Below, in pieces: positions 12,503 to 24,317 of a stretch of 64,000 bases of DNA. A program made the translations under genes and the position numbers. Below the pieces are notes generated by a model, which was not told the origin of the DNA, made no database searches, and saw only the letters and a list, made by a program, of their open reading frames with translations. Numbering within the stretch: position 1 is the first letter of the stretch; every line of letters begins with the position of its first letter. Source of the stretch: Pelecanus crispus (Eukaryota > Chordata > Aves > Pelecaniformes > Pelecanidae); the NCBI RefSeq assembly GCF_030463565.1, contig NC_134643.1, positions 5,218,001 through 5,282,000 of the forward strand. The letters are read 5' to 3'.

Positions 12503-13680
12503 GGTGGAGGGGAGCGCTGGCTGGGGCTCCCTGCCCCGCAGGTGAGAGGAAAGCCCCGCTGCCTGCGGCTGCTGCCTGCGCTGCCAGATGGCTGCGAGGA
12601 GGCTGACAGGAGGCGAGACGACCCACCCTCTTCTCCTCCTTCCCAGCTCGGGACCGGCCCCTTTCCACTCAGGGCGGCTCCCCGCGCTGCCAGGGGCTGC
12701 AGGGGAGCCTTGCGGGGTTTCCATCCGGCAGCTACTCCCCTCAGCCGGGGGTCCCGTGGGCCGCTGGGCAGAAGCCACCGCCATGCCCCTCTCAACACCG
12801 CCCTCAGCCTCAGCCTCCATCCCGCCTCGTGCGGCGGAGAGGGGCGGCCCTGGGGGTCCCTGAGGCGCTGCCCCCCCCGGTTTTGGCACCAGCAGCACCC
12901 CAGCCCCGTGGTGGGCCTCGGCTGGGGGGGAAGGTTGAGGAGACATCTCCTCCACCTGGCTGGGCACTGAGGCAGGGCCTAAGATGGCCGCCGTTGCATG
13001 GTGCCCACCTGAGGGGCTGGTGTCCAGCTGGAAGGACGCACTGGGCTGCAGGGTTGTCTCCTCACGGGGTCAGCCATGGCATCGGGCAGGCCTGAACGGC
13101 TTACACCACAGTCCATATTAAAAAGCACCCTTCTACCCACCCCCTTAGGGAGTACAATCTGAGGACACACTTCAAGGCTGGGGCTTCACCCAGGAGTGGT
13201 AAAACCCTCCGGTTTCATGCTCTCTGAAGCGACAGCTTCTCCTACTCCCCGGTACGGAGAGCCCTGGCTTGTTTGTGAAAGCTGCCCCGGGGCCCGCCAT
13301 CCCAGAGCAGGGCAGGGCTCCCTCCACACCCCCGCCTTGGCACACTGCCGGGCAGCCCGGTGCCTCCCTGCTGGCAAAGACGGCCAAGACCTGTGCTTTT
13401 CACCCCTCTCTCTTGTCATCTGGACTCTGTTTCTCAGCTGGGCAAAGTCTCCTGCTCTTCCCTCCATTTCTGAGAGGCAGAGCCCTCTCCTCCCCAGCCA
13501 GACCCAGGGTGAAGGTGGCCGCTGGCTGGGCAGGCTGGGTCCCCACTGCTCAGCTGCCAGGGACGCTTCCCCAGGCACGGCTGTGCCAGCTGGCACGGAC
13601 CAGGCACGCCTCATCCCCAGGCATTCAGGAACTTGCATCTGCAACGCTCACCTACTTTGTGTTTGGGGATTTTTTGCAGG
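12040..13680. promoter_or_regulatory. CpG island / ITIH5 promoter region
   Basis: A GC- and CpG-rich block (for example ggcgcgcggcc near 12042 and many CpGs through 12400-13650) in otherwise AT-leaning DNA. It contains ITIH5 coding exon 1 and the DNA just upstream of its start codon, which is where a CpG-type promoter firing on the minus strand is expected. Long open frames in all directions here come from stop-codon-poor GC-rich sequence. The exact transcription start cannot be read from the sequence. Confidence 0.65.
12383..12502 (-). CDS. ITIH5: ITIH5 coding exon 1: signal peptide and N-terminal leader
   Basis: Forty codons from ATG (12502-12500) to a GTAAGT donor, ending in phase 0. Residues 1-16, MILWLWLCWGFSTSAG, form a Trp/Leu-rich hydrophobic signal peptide; an acidic stretch with LEEELMADYSIMEQ follows. 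The reading frame stays open upstream as far as 12967, but this ATG has the near-ideal Kozak context and is directly followed by the signal peptide, so it is preferred. The acidic tail differs from the mammalian N-terminus as I know it. Confidence 0.85.
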
Positions 13681-13767
13681 TTCTAGGTGCTGCACACACA
13701 AACCTATCAGGATTTGAACCACTGTATTTTCTTTTTCCTTTCCAGCTCTGGGTCATCACTGACTGAA

Positions 13768-16653
13768 GCTGGTTTGCTTCAGCTCCAGTCCACGGCAGTG
13801 ACAGTCCAGTGAGTGGGTCAATGTCTCTCCAGCCTTGCTGGGATGTGTAAACACACCCTTGGGCCGCTGGAGTTTCTCCTGGCCAGACACATGTGCACCC
13901 ACCTGAAAGCGTATGTCCACTAAGAGCATATGTCCTGGGAGCATAGTGTCCTCCAACTCTACCATGTGTAATGGAGGAGCAGGAAGATGCTTGCTCCCCA
14001 TTCAGAAGGGATGAGGGGAGCTGGAGATGGAGTAAAGGCAAGGGACAGCATGGTCAACACCTTTGGAACTCCCCTTTAGCAAGTTGATGGCTCAGACCTA
14101 GGCTGAGGCGACACCATGTTCACATACAGGCCCTTTCTGGAATTGCCAGCAAGAGGGAAAGAATCAAAAGCCCTCTCCTATTGGGACCAGTCCACCACTG
14201 GCAGGTACGAAGGCCTCTGGAGTGGTCACATCCCCAATGGGAGCTGCAGAGCCATGCAGCACTGCAGGGAATGACGAAGGGCTTGTCTGGCTGGAGAAGA
14301 TGGTGGGAGAAAGCTGGAGGGAGTCTAGGGCAAGATGCTTCAGACCCCCAGAGACACCCCAAATGTTTGCTGTGCTGATCTGGTCCCTGCCAGAAGACAG
14401 TCAAGGCACTATCTTCAGCTCCTCACCATTTCAAAGGGAGATGGAAGAGGGCTCAACCATCCAGCTGGGAATCAAGAAAGACTTCAAAGCAATGTTTCAG
14501 GCCGAGACCTTGTTTAAGGACACACAAAAATTGGTCTGAAGTATTTTTCATCTGGGTCCAGTTTGTTTCAGTTCCTGCATGTCTTGTCTAGCTCAGAGAC
14601 AGAAGCGCACTGCAGTAGCATGAAAAGTAGGGCTGCAGCCTCCTGTGCCCTCACTACTGACATTAGGGTGGGCTGCTCCTCAGCCTGTCCATGTTTCACT
14701 AACCAGGGGACACGGATGAATAAAAGTCTTGCAGCATATGCTTAGAAATGTTGGAAAACGGCATTTAAAACAATACATATAGGATGATTTTCCTTCTAGA
14801 GGAAACCAAGGCACCTCTGGAAAAGCAAGTCAAAAGTAGCCTGCTAACCCTAGAGGTAGCAGTAGTTCCTGGGCAGGAAGGTGAGATGTTTGCTAGTTTG
14901 AAATAACCATTGGGCAGTCAGGAGGCATTTGAAAAACATCTAAATCTCACTGGCTATCACTCTTTGCCTCCTGATCAGTATTCAGCTTGTTTCTACAGCC
15001 ACTCCGCTTCTCCCATTGCAGAGGTGGGGAGCTGAGGGCCAGAGTAAATCAAAACAGTGAGACAGTGCAAAGATATTGCACTGATATTAGCTGATCCTAA
15101 GGACATCTGGTGAAAGGAGGGTATTCAGATCAAAACAGGACCCTAGAGCAGGTGCAAGATAACCAACAGGCATGAGAAAATGAGCTGGGAAAAGCACTGC
15201 CCTGCCCAAAGTGATTAGGAGCAGCCAATTCTGCTCATACTCTCCTCAACAAGGGCACATAAGGACACAGCACATAGCTAAATAAGACCAGGGTGTGTTT
15301 TAATGTGGTTCAGATGAGGTTAGGTTTGGTGAGTGAACATTAAGCCCTGGGGTCTTGATTGTTCACATTATCCTCTCTTCCCTCTCCTTGGAATACAGTG
15401 TCCTGATTTTGGGGCCGAACATGGCAGGCACTGTTCTGGGATGCCGTTGGAGACCAAGATAATCAGTTACTCAGGTGTGTTCACATTAGACATGTTTGAT
15501 GATGACTTTTGCCGACTTAGCAAGACATGCAGCTGTTCTTTGGGTGGGAGCTCAGCAAATTAAATTGCCTGGCATGCCTGCGGCCAGCATGAGCAGAGTC
15601 ATTGGAGAGAGGCGTGATCTAACGCTGAGCTTTCACACACATTTCACCTGGAATGGATCATGTTATATCAAGGAATCTCTCTGGGTTGACACGCAAACAC
15701 AGGCACCTTGGTGATGCTCTGCCTTCACACATCTGCATCCCTCTGTTTTTCCATGCAAGGCTCATGGGTAGGACTAGTCTTCCTCATTTTCACCGTACCA
15801 GTTAAATAAACCCTGTAGGGAGTGCTGAAGCTAAAGAAAATGTTGGCACCTTCTAGCTCAAGAGCAGGGGTTTTCCAGACTCCAGACTGAAGCTGAGGGA
15901 ACAAGATCAGAGCTGCATGTGGTCATAACATTGGTGCCATGGCTGCATGGATTCATAAATTAAAGATTTCCAGTTCTCTGTTCTTCTAGGTAGAAAAATG
16001 GGACACCAGACACCCACCTCATGCAGAGGCATCTACAGTAAATGCCCAACTAGAAGTGTCTGAACCAGGAACTAAATCTACCCAAAGCACTAACAAACAG
16101 TAGAATTTAGTGGCATTCAAAGCCAGCAATTTGCTCAAGAAAATGGCAAGAGTCCCAAAGGGTTACACAGGCATAGACATAGATAAATGTCCAGAGGTAA
16201 AATTAGTTATGGTGAAGTTCAGGGAATTACATTAAATATTTTCTTTCAGGTCTTAATCTAATCAATCTCCTCTGAAACTCCTGGATGGGACCTGATGGTC
16301 CCCAGTTCTGACACTATTTGGGAGGTGCCTGTGTTCCTGAAAGGTCTTTTCTGTGGTCCCAGTGGCTGCGATCTCCCTGCTGCCATTAGCTGTGTGCACC
16401 ATGGCCCAGCAGAACATTTCAGAACTTCAAAATCTGGCATTGTTCTGATGAAATACACCCAAAGTGTCTGCCAAAGGGCCTTGGTGCTGGAGATGTCTGA
16501 CTCTGGGGGACTGCTGTGAAACCCACTTTAAAGAGGTCATCAGGGCAGACAGGCGGGTTGCCAAGTCCTGGTAGCTGGTGTGTCTCTGTTGAATGGCAGT
16601 ACAAAGAGAAGGAAGTTGAAACACCAAGAAAGCCTTTTCTTTTTTTTTTTGGA
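13768..16653. other. Intergenic DNA between ITIH5 and ITIH2, no feature seen
   Basis: About 2.9 kb upstream of the ITIH5 CpG island. Short open frames only; no exon, RNA gene or clear repeat was recognised. Confidence 0.5.
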
Positions 16654-17751
16654 TAAGGAATTGGCTGGATGGTCTCATCCAGAGGGTCGTGGTCAATGGC
16701 TCAATGTCCAAATGCAGACCAGTGACAAGTGGGGTCCCTCAGGGGTCCGTACTGGGACCGGTGCTATTTAACATCTTCATCAATGACATAGACAGTGGGA
16801 TCGAGTGCACCCTCAGCAAGATTGCAGATGACACCAAGCTGAGTGGTGCCGTTGACACACCAGGAGGACGAGATGTCATCCAGAGGGACCTGGACAAGCT
16901 GGAGAGGTGGGCCTGTGTGAACCTCATGAGGTTCAACAAGGCCAAGTGCAAGGTCCTGCACCTGGGACGGGGCAACCCCCGGTATCAGTACAGGTTGGGG
17001 GATGAAGAGATTGAGAGCAGCCCTGCGGAGAAGGACTTGGGGGTACTGGTGGATGAAAAGCTGGACATGAGCCGGCAATGTGCACTTGCAGCCCAGAAAG
17101 CCAACCATATCCTGGGCTGCATCAAAAGCACTGTGGCCAGCAGGTCGAGGGAGGTGATTCTGCCCCTCTACTCTGCTCTGGTGAGACCTCACCTCGAGCA
17201 CTGCATCCAGCTCTGGGGCCCTCAGCACAAGAAGGACATGGACCTGTTGGAGCAGGTCCAGAGGAGGGCCACCAAAATGATCCGAGGGCTGGAGCACCTC
17301 TCCTATGAGGCCAGGCTGAGAGAGTTGGGGTTGTTCAGCCTGGAGAAGAGAAGGCTGTGAGGAGACCTTATTGCAACTTTCCAATACTTAAAGGGAGCCT
17401 ACAGGAAAGATGGGGAGAATCTTTTTAATAAGGCCTGTTGTGACAGGACAAGGAATAACGGATTTAAACTAAAGAAGAATAGATTTAGACTAGACATTAA
17501 AAAAACGTTTTTTACAATGAGGGTGTTGAAGCACTGGCACAGGTTGCCCAGAGAGGTGGTGGAGGCCCCATCCCTGGAAACATTCAAGGTCAGGTTGGAT
17601 GGGGCTCTGAGCACCCTGATCTGGTTAAAGCTGTCCCTGCTCACTGCAGGGGGGTTGGGCTAGATGACCTCTAAAGGTCCCTTCCAACCCAAAGCATTCT
17701 ATGATTCTATGATTCTATTATTCTATGATACTATGATTCTATGATTCTATA
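16654..17751 (+). mobile_element. CR1 LINE, 3' portion with reverse transcriptase C-terminal half
   Basis: A 5'-truncated CR1 retrotransposon. One frame is open from about 16689 to 17360 (223 codons) and includes the RT strings [20 protein letters not shown] and [10 protein letters not shown] (catalytic region), [32 protein letters not shown] and [14 protein letters not shown]. The frame closes just after RRL where related copies continue. The 3' end, ggttgggctagatgacct then ccttccaaccc, runs into a tail of about six ATTCTATG-like octamers (17696-17751), diagnostic of CR1. Sequence differences from the 21-24 kb copy indicate another subfamily. Confidence 0.93.
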
Positions 17752-19224
17752 TGTCTGTATATCGTTTCCCAGAACAGTTGGTGTGTAGTGGGATGAATGT
17801 CAGGGCAGTAGGCACCCTGGGTAAGTGTCTTGCCTTGCAGGTACACCCTGTTCTTACCTGGATCACTGGAAATTTTTGGATAAGGAATTCAATATGGGAA
17901 GGGGAAACTGGCTATCTCATAAGACACGGAAACTGTAAGTGTTTCTCCCCGGTACAAGCCAAGTTACCACAATTTAATTATTCTGGGAGACAGACACTAC
18001 CCAGCAGTAACAGCAAGTGCTTCAGGGAGGACAGTGCATGAAAACTCCCTTCTAGAGGAATCCTGCCCATGAAAGGACAACTCATGAAACAGCCCAATGG
18101 ACACATACCACAAATCATCGGGATGATCTCATCATACTGAGATTCTGTCCTCCTCATGAAATTCTGGGGAAGTATACCTAACCTGGTAGCAAATGGTAAG
18201 GCTCTGAGCATCCTCAGCGCTTGATCCTCCTGTATATTTTCTGTACCTTCTCCTTGTGAAATTTCAGCTTTTTGGGCTCTTTTGGACAGTATATTTGAGC
18301 AGTTTGTGCCATCTAGTGGTCACACTGATTTCCCAATCTTGTTATTTTTACTGGAAAAAAATTAAGCCACATTAAGTGGTTATGAGAGGACTGAAATAAG
18401 GGGTTACAAAATTCATGTTTAAATTAAATTCTGTTCCAAAGGGACTATTTCATCTCTTCAGAGCAGCAGTGATTAGCTTCCTGGTCCAGGGTCCCAGATA
18501 CCTCCAGAACAGCTATCTTAAGAAAGGACTGGTCACTCTGAGCTAGGGGCATGTATGTGAGCAGAACTCAGCTTAGATGGAAAAGTCAAGCTATACTAGA
18601 TACTGTCAACACAGCAAAGACTGGGTGCCCCATGCCTGCTGCTCTTGCAGTCCTGGGTAAGCCCTGTCATAGCCATAGCTCCAACTGCACTCATGGGGGT
18701 GTTCCTAAGCTAACTTTAAGGTAGCTAACTTTAATACTGCTAGGACTACAGGTGCACAACAGTGAGAAAAATCCACCTAAGAGGCTGAGTAAACACTGAG
18801 TCCAAGGTATATGGTTAGATTGTCAGTCCCTTGACTACATGATTTAAAGCCAGCCTGGATGTTTCAGTTACCACAGAGCTGTAAGCCAACCTCCCATTTG
18901 AAGCAGCATGCCTGCGATCCTAATGCTGAAATTCATCTCTGCTCAAAAAGCCTACAATGATGATAAATGCAGAGCAGCTCACTCTAGGAGGTAGGAGTCA
19001 TTTGATGAAGCATAGATGTCCCCAGAGCTGGTGTCTTCCTCTGAGCTCTCTGACTGGAGTCCCTAGATTGTACATAGCATGAAATAGACCCAGCAAGGGC
19101 AGGATTCATCCCATTCTATGGTGTGGCAGGTAATTAGAGTCAGGTGCCATATGGTCAGAAAAAAATCTACTTATTTCCATGGACTAAAAAGGGAGACAAA
19201 GATGTACAGTAGGGTAATCCCATC
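17752..19224. other. Intergenic DNA, no feature seen
   Basis: About 1.5 kb between two CR1 copies; no exon or RNA gene recognised. Confidence 0.5.
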
Positions 19225-19883
19225 CCTCATTATGCTACTTTGGCCAACAGCCAGCTGAATATGAGCCAGCAGTGTGCCCAGGTGGCCAAGAAGGCCAATA
19301 GCATCCTGGCTTGTGTCAGAAATAGTGTGGCCAGCAGGACTAGGAAAGTGATCGTCCCCCTGTACTCGGCACTCGAATACTGTGTCCAGTTTTGGGCCCC
19401 TCAGTACAAGAAAGACATTGAGGTGCTGGAGCATGTCTAGAGAAGGGCAACAAAGCTGGTGAAGGGTCTGGAGCACAAGTCTTATGAGGAGCGGCTGAGG
19501 GAACTGGGGTTGTTTAGTCTGGAGAAGAGGAGGCTGAGGGGAGACCTTGTCACTCTCTACAACTACCTGAAAGGAGGTTGTAGTGAGGTGGGTGTTGGTC
19601 TCTTCTCCCAAGTAACAAGCAATAGGACAAGAAGAAACAACCTCAAGTTGCATCGGGGAGGTTTAGATTGGATATGAGGAAAAATTTCTTCACCGAAAGG
19701 GTCATTAAGCATTGGAACAGGCTGCCCAGGGAAGTGCTTGAGTCCCCATCCTTGGAGGTATTTAAAAGATGTGTAGATGTGGTGCTTAGGGACATGGCTT
19801 AGTGGTGGACTTGGTAGTGTTAGGTTAACAGTTGGATTTGATGATCTTAAAGGTCTTTTCCAACCTTAATGATTCTATGATTA
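19225..19883 (+). mobile_element. CR1 LINE, short 3' fragment
   Basis: Begins abruptly near the [21 protein letters not shown] coding region and runs to the 3' end (gatgatcttaaaggtctttt, then a single attctatga). Compared with the 23.5-24.1 kb copy it lacks about 20 bases between cggcact and cgaatactgtg (around 19372), and has an in-frame stop after LEHV at about 19437. A dead, 5'-truncated insertion of the same subfamily as the 21-24 kb element. Confidence 0.9.
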
Positions 19884-20964
19884 TTGAAAAACCCTGCTCC
19901 CATCCTCCCCATTCTCCTCCTGTACGCTCCCCTCCTCCAAGCACATCATTTACCCCCACCTTCATGGGAAGCTGCAACACAGAAGATGATCTGGACTAAC
20001 AGAGGAGGGGAAGACTGGCCAGGTCATGCCGTTTGGGCCTGAGGGATGCAGAACTGCTTATTGAGTGACCTCTGCATTCAGAAACTGTCTCTTCAGAAGA
20101 AGCAATGTTGCAGGCTCTACATGTGCACCATCTGAGAGCTGAACCAGAGCTTAGGGAGAAAGTAATAAATAGGTGATGTGGGGAACCATCGTGTGGATGG
20201 ATCAATGCAAAAGCAAGATGCATGTGCTGTGAAGGCTGTGTACTAGTTTGGGTACAGCCTATGGCCTCCTAAGCCTTCTAGCAAATCTGGAGCTATGTCA
20301 TCTCCAAGTTCAAGATCCAGGACTGCCCAAAAGATTGCGGAAGAGGGCAAATCAGGACTAATTATTCAATGCCTCTTCCAGCATAACATCTGTGAAACAG
20401 TATATTCAGCTACCATGCGACAAGTTCAAAGTGATCAAAAGACCATGATTTGTTCTGTGTATAGTTAAGGTGTGGAACTTCTTCTCACAGGAAGCTATGA
20501 ATGCTATTATTTTTATCCAATCTCTTCAGAGGAGATGATAGGGTTTTGGACAATAAATTAACTGAGGCCTGCTAAATAAATGGAAAGCATCTCCTAATCA
20601 GGATGTACCGTAGCAACAAGTAGCTGGAGACCAGGAGGGTCTTTGGAAAATACCTTACGTGCTTGCTCCAGTTCTTATGCTCTCTCCTAAGCACCTTTGG
20701 CAGCTCTTACATGGCCGTGAGCTGAAAGGTGACTATTCTGCTTGAGTTCCTTGTGAACTTCTGAATGTAGTTTCAGGTCTCAGCCTGAGAAAAAATCTAT
20801 TGAAATGATGGAGGCAGGGTGTGTAACAGCAGACTGGTGCTGCAGAAATTTTTTAGTGAAACATCGAAATGTAACATAACATAGGGTAAGATAACAGAAT
20901 ATAATTAATATATCATTAATATAATATAGTTAATATAATACACAGGGAGCACACATAGTGTTTT
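19884..20964. other. Intergenic DNA, AT-rich end
   Basis: About 1.1 kb of unique-looking DNA. An AT-rich stretch at about 20870-20945 with repeated taatata motifs abuts the start of the long CR1. Bases near 20470-20510 faintly recall an old CR1 3' region but are too diverged to call. Confidence 0.4.
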
Positions 20965-23900
20965 CCTCAATCCCATCAGTGGCAGGGAAGAATCCTGAAA
21001 GGAACAGGAAAGCTCAGCTGATTAACATGTGGCTCAGAGGCTGGTGTCATCAGTGGAATTTGAGGTTTTTTTCAATCATGGAAAGGTTTACATGGCACCA
21101 GGCCTGCTGGCAACAAATGGAGTTCAGCTGTCTCCAAGGGGGAAAAGGATTCTTGCTCATGAGTTGGTGGGGCTCATCGAGAGGGCTTTAAACTAGGTTT
21201 GAAGGGGGAAAGGGATATAACCAGGCTCACTAGAGAGGAGCCCAGGGTGGCATTGCAATGTTGGGGGTGAAATCGATAGCCCAGCTCAAGTGCATCTACA
21301 CCAATGCACGCAGCATGGGCAACAAACAGGAGGAGCTGGAAGCCATTCTGCAGCAGGATAGCTATGACTTAGTGGTGGGATGACTCTCATGACTGGAGTG
21401 CTGCACTGGATGGCTATAAGCTCTTCAGAAGGGACAGGCAAAGAAGGAGAGGCAGTGGGCTGGCTCTGTACGTTAGGGAGTGTTTCGATTGTACGGAGTT
21501 CAACAATTGTGATGATAAGGTCAAGTGCTTATGGCTAAGGATGCAGGGGAAGGCCAACAAGGCAGATGTCCTGCTGGGTGTCTGTTATACACCACCGAAC
21601 CAGGATGAAGAGGTAGATGAAGCATTCCATAAGAGGCTGGCAGAAGTCTCACAATCGCTAGCCCTTGTCCTTGGGGGGGACTTCAACTTGCCAGACATCT
21701 GCTGGAAATACAGCACAGCAGAGAGGAAACAGTCTAGGAGGTTCCTGGAGCGTGTGGAGGATAACTCCCTGACACAGCTGGTAAGTGAGCCTACCAGGGG
21801 AGGTGCCTCGCTTGACCTGCTGTTTACAAGCAGAGAAGGACTCATGGGAGATGTCATGGTTGGAGGACGTCTTGGGCTTAGCAACCATGATATGATAGAG
21901 TTTTCTATTCTTAGCAAAGTAAGGAGGGGGGCCAGCAAAACCACTACCATGGACTTCCGGAGGGCAGACTTTGGCCTGATCAGGACACGGGTTGGGAAAG
22001 TCCCTTGGGAGGCAGTTCTGATAGGCAAAGGGCTCCAGGAAGGCTGGGCCTTCTTCAAGAAGGAAGCCTTAAAGGCACAGGAGCGGGCTGTCCCCATGTG
22101 CTGTAAGACCAACCGGCAGGGAAAACGACTGGCCTGGCTGAACAGGGAGCTTTTGCTGGGACTCAGGGAAAAAAGGAGAGCCTACTGCCTTTGGAAGAAG
22201 GGGTAGACAACTCAGGAAGAGTACAGGGATCTCGTTAGGTCATGCAGAAAGGAAATCAGAAAGGCAAAAGCGCAGCTAGAACTCAATCTGGCCACTGTTG
22301 TAAGAGATAATAAAAAATGTTTCTACAAATACATTAACAACAAAAAGAGAGACAAGAAGAATCTCCATCCTTTATTGGATGCAGGGGGGAACATTGCCAC
22401 CAAGGATGAGGAAAAGGGTGAGGTAAATAATGCCACCTTTGCCTCTGTCTTTAATAGCCAGACCAGTCATCCCCAGGGTATTCAGCCCCCTGAGCTGAAA
22501 GACAAGGACAAGGAGCAGAATAAAGCTCCCATAATCCAGGAGGAAGCGGTTAATGACCTGCTATGCCACATGGACACTCACAAGTCTATGGGGCCAGATG
22601 GGATCCACCCAAGAGTACTGAGGGAGCTGGCAGAGGAGCTTGATAAGCCACTCTCCATCATTTATCAGCAGTCCTGTTTAACAGCGGAGCTCCCAGATGA
22701 CTGGAGGCTTGCCAATGTGACGCCCATCTACAAGAAGGGCTGGAAGGAGGATTCCAGGCAACTACAGACCTGTCACCCTGACCTCAGTGCTGGGGAAGAT
22801 TATGGAGCGGTTCATCTTGAGTACGCTCAGCAGGCATGTGCAGGTCAACCAGGGGATCAGGCCCAGCCAGCATGGGTTCATGAAAGGCAGGTCCTGCTTG
22901 ACCAACCTGATCTCCTTCTATGACCTGGTGACCTGCCTGGTGGATGAAGGAAAGCCTGTGGATGCCATCTACCTGGACTTCAGTAAAGCCTTTGACACCG
23001 TCTCCCACAGAATTCTTAGGAAGCTGGCGGCTCATGGCTTAGGCAGGTGTAGTCTTCACTGGGTAAAAAACTAGCTGGATGGCCGAGCCCAGAGAGTTGT
23101 GGTAAACAGAGTTAAATGCAGTTGGTGACCGGTCACAAGCAGTGTTCCCCAGGGCTCAGGTTTGGGGCCAGCCTTGTTTAATACCTTTATCGATGATCTG
23201 GATGAGGGGATGAGTGTGCCCTCAGTAAGTTTGCAGATGACACCAAGCTGGGTGGGAGTGTCGATCTGCTGAAGGGTAGGATGGCCCTGCAGAGGGATCT
23301 GGACAGGCTGGATCAATGGGCCGAGATCAATTGTATGAGGTTCAACGAGGCCAAGTGCCGGGTCCTGCACTTGGGTCACAACAACCCCATGCAACGCTAC
23401 AGGCTTGGGGAAGAGTGGCTGGAAAGGTGCCTGGCCGAAAAGGACCTGGGGGTGTTGGTAGACAGCCGGCTGAACATGAGCCAGCAGTGTGCCCAGGTGG
23501 CCAAGAAGGCCAACAGCATCCTGGCTTGTATCAGGAATAGTGTAGCCAGCAGGAGCAGGGAGGTGATTGTTCCCCTGTACTCGGCACTGGTGAGGCCGCA
23601 CCTGGAATACTGTGTCCAGTTTTGGGCCCCTCAATACAAGAAAGACATTGAGGTGCTGGAGCGTGTCCAGAGAAGGGCAACAAAGCTGGTGAAGGGTCTG
23701 GAGCACAGGCCTTATGAGGAGCGGCTGAGGGAACTGGGGTTGTTTAGTCTGGAGAAGAGGAGGTTGAGGGGAGACCTTATCGCTCTCTACAACTACCTGA
23801 AAGGAAGTTGTAGTGAGGTGGGTGTTGGTCTCTTCTCCCAAGTAGTTAGTGACAGGATGAGAGGAAATAGCCTCAAGTTGCATCAGGGGAGGTTTAGACT

Positions 23901-24112
23901 GGGTATGAGGAAAAATTTCTTCACTGAAAGAGTGGTCAAACATTGGAACAGGCTGCCCAGAGAGGTGGTGGAGTCACCATCCCTGGAGCTGTTCAAAAAA
24001 CAGGTAGACGTGGCACTTTGGGACATGGTTTAGTGGGCATGGTGGTGTTGGGTTGATGGTTGGACTGATGATCTTAGAGGTCCTTTCCAACCTTAATGAT
24101 TCCTAGTTTTAC
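20965..24112 (+). mobile_element. CR1 LINE, about 3.1 kb, endonuclease and RT regions, inactivated
   Basis: Starts within the region preceding ORF2 (ggctttaaactaggtttgaa near 21182) and continues through the APE-type endonuclease (LLGVCYTPPNQD, VLGGDFNLPDICW, GLSNHDMIEF; 21541-22206), the connector and the RT (KSMGPDGIHPRVLREL, LANVTPIYKKG, YLDFSKAFDTVSHRIL, then from 23281 the C-terminal part to [14 protein letters not shown]). Endonuclease residues D of GGDFN and SNHD are visible. The ORF is broken: a TAG after WKKG at about 22204, a frame change near 22760-22790, a TAG in place of Trp near 23072, and another frame change before 23281. Ends with ccttaatgattcctag and no octamer array. Truncated at the 5' end against a full element of about 4.5 kb. 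Confidence 0.93.
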
Positions 24113-24177
24113 TTTCATTAAAAAATAATCCAGCCACCAAGCCAGGAAACATGAAATTGTTACTCTACCCTTAACTG

Positions 24178-24270
24178 GTTTAGCGGTGGACTTGGTAGTA
24201 TTAGGTTAATGGTTGGACTGGATGATCTTAAAGGTCTTTTCCAACCTAAATGATTCTATGATTCTATGAT
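24178..24270 (+). mobile_element. CR1 LINE 3' tail fragment
   Basis: About 90 bases, from tttagcggtggacttggtag to gatgatcttaaaggtctttt and two ATTCTATG units, i.e. only the extreme 3' end of a CR1. It lies 65 bases beyond the end of the long CR1 and leads directly into the GATAT microsatellite. Confidence 0.88.
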
Positions 24271-24317
24271 GATATGATATGATATGATATGATATGATAT
24301 GATATGATATGATATGA
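24271..24317 (+). repeat. (GATAT)9 pentanucleotide microsatellite
   Basis: Nine perfect GATAT units followed by GAT. It grows out of the ATTCTATGAT tail of the preceding CR1 fragment, suggesting that the octamer tail seeded the new repeat. It lies about 0.85 kb upstream of the ITIH2 start codon. Confidence 0.95.

Noticed and set aside
12206-13766. Long open frames on both strands (up to 254 codons) around the ITIH5 first exon
   Set aside because: They lie in a CpG-rich island where stops are rare, overlap each other in several frames and show no protein similarity. Only the 40-codon ITIH5 exon with Kozak context, signal peptide and donor is supported.
20470-20580. Faint resemblance to an old CR1 3' region (aaggtgtggaacttcttctc)
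   Set aside because: One short match only; too diverged to call without an alignment.
23071-23943. 290-codon minus-strand open frame, and a similar 206-codon frame at 16764-17384
   Set aside because: Antisense shadows of the CR1 reverse transcriptase region, recurring in every CR1 copy.
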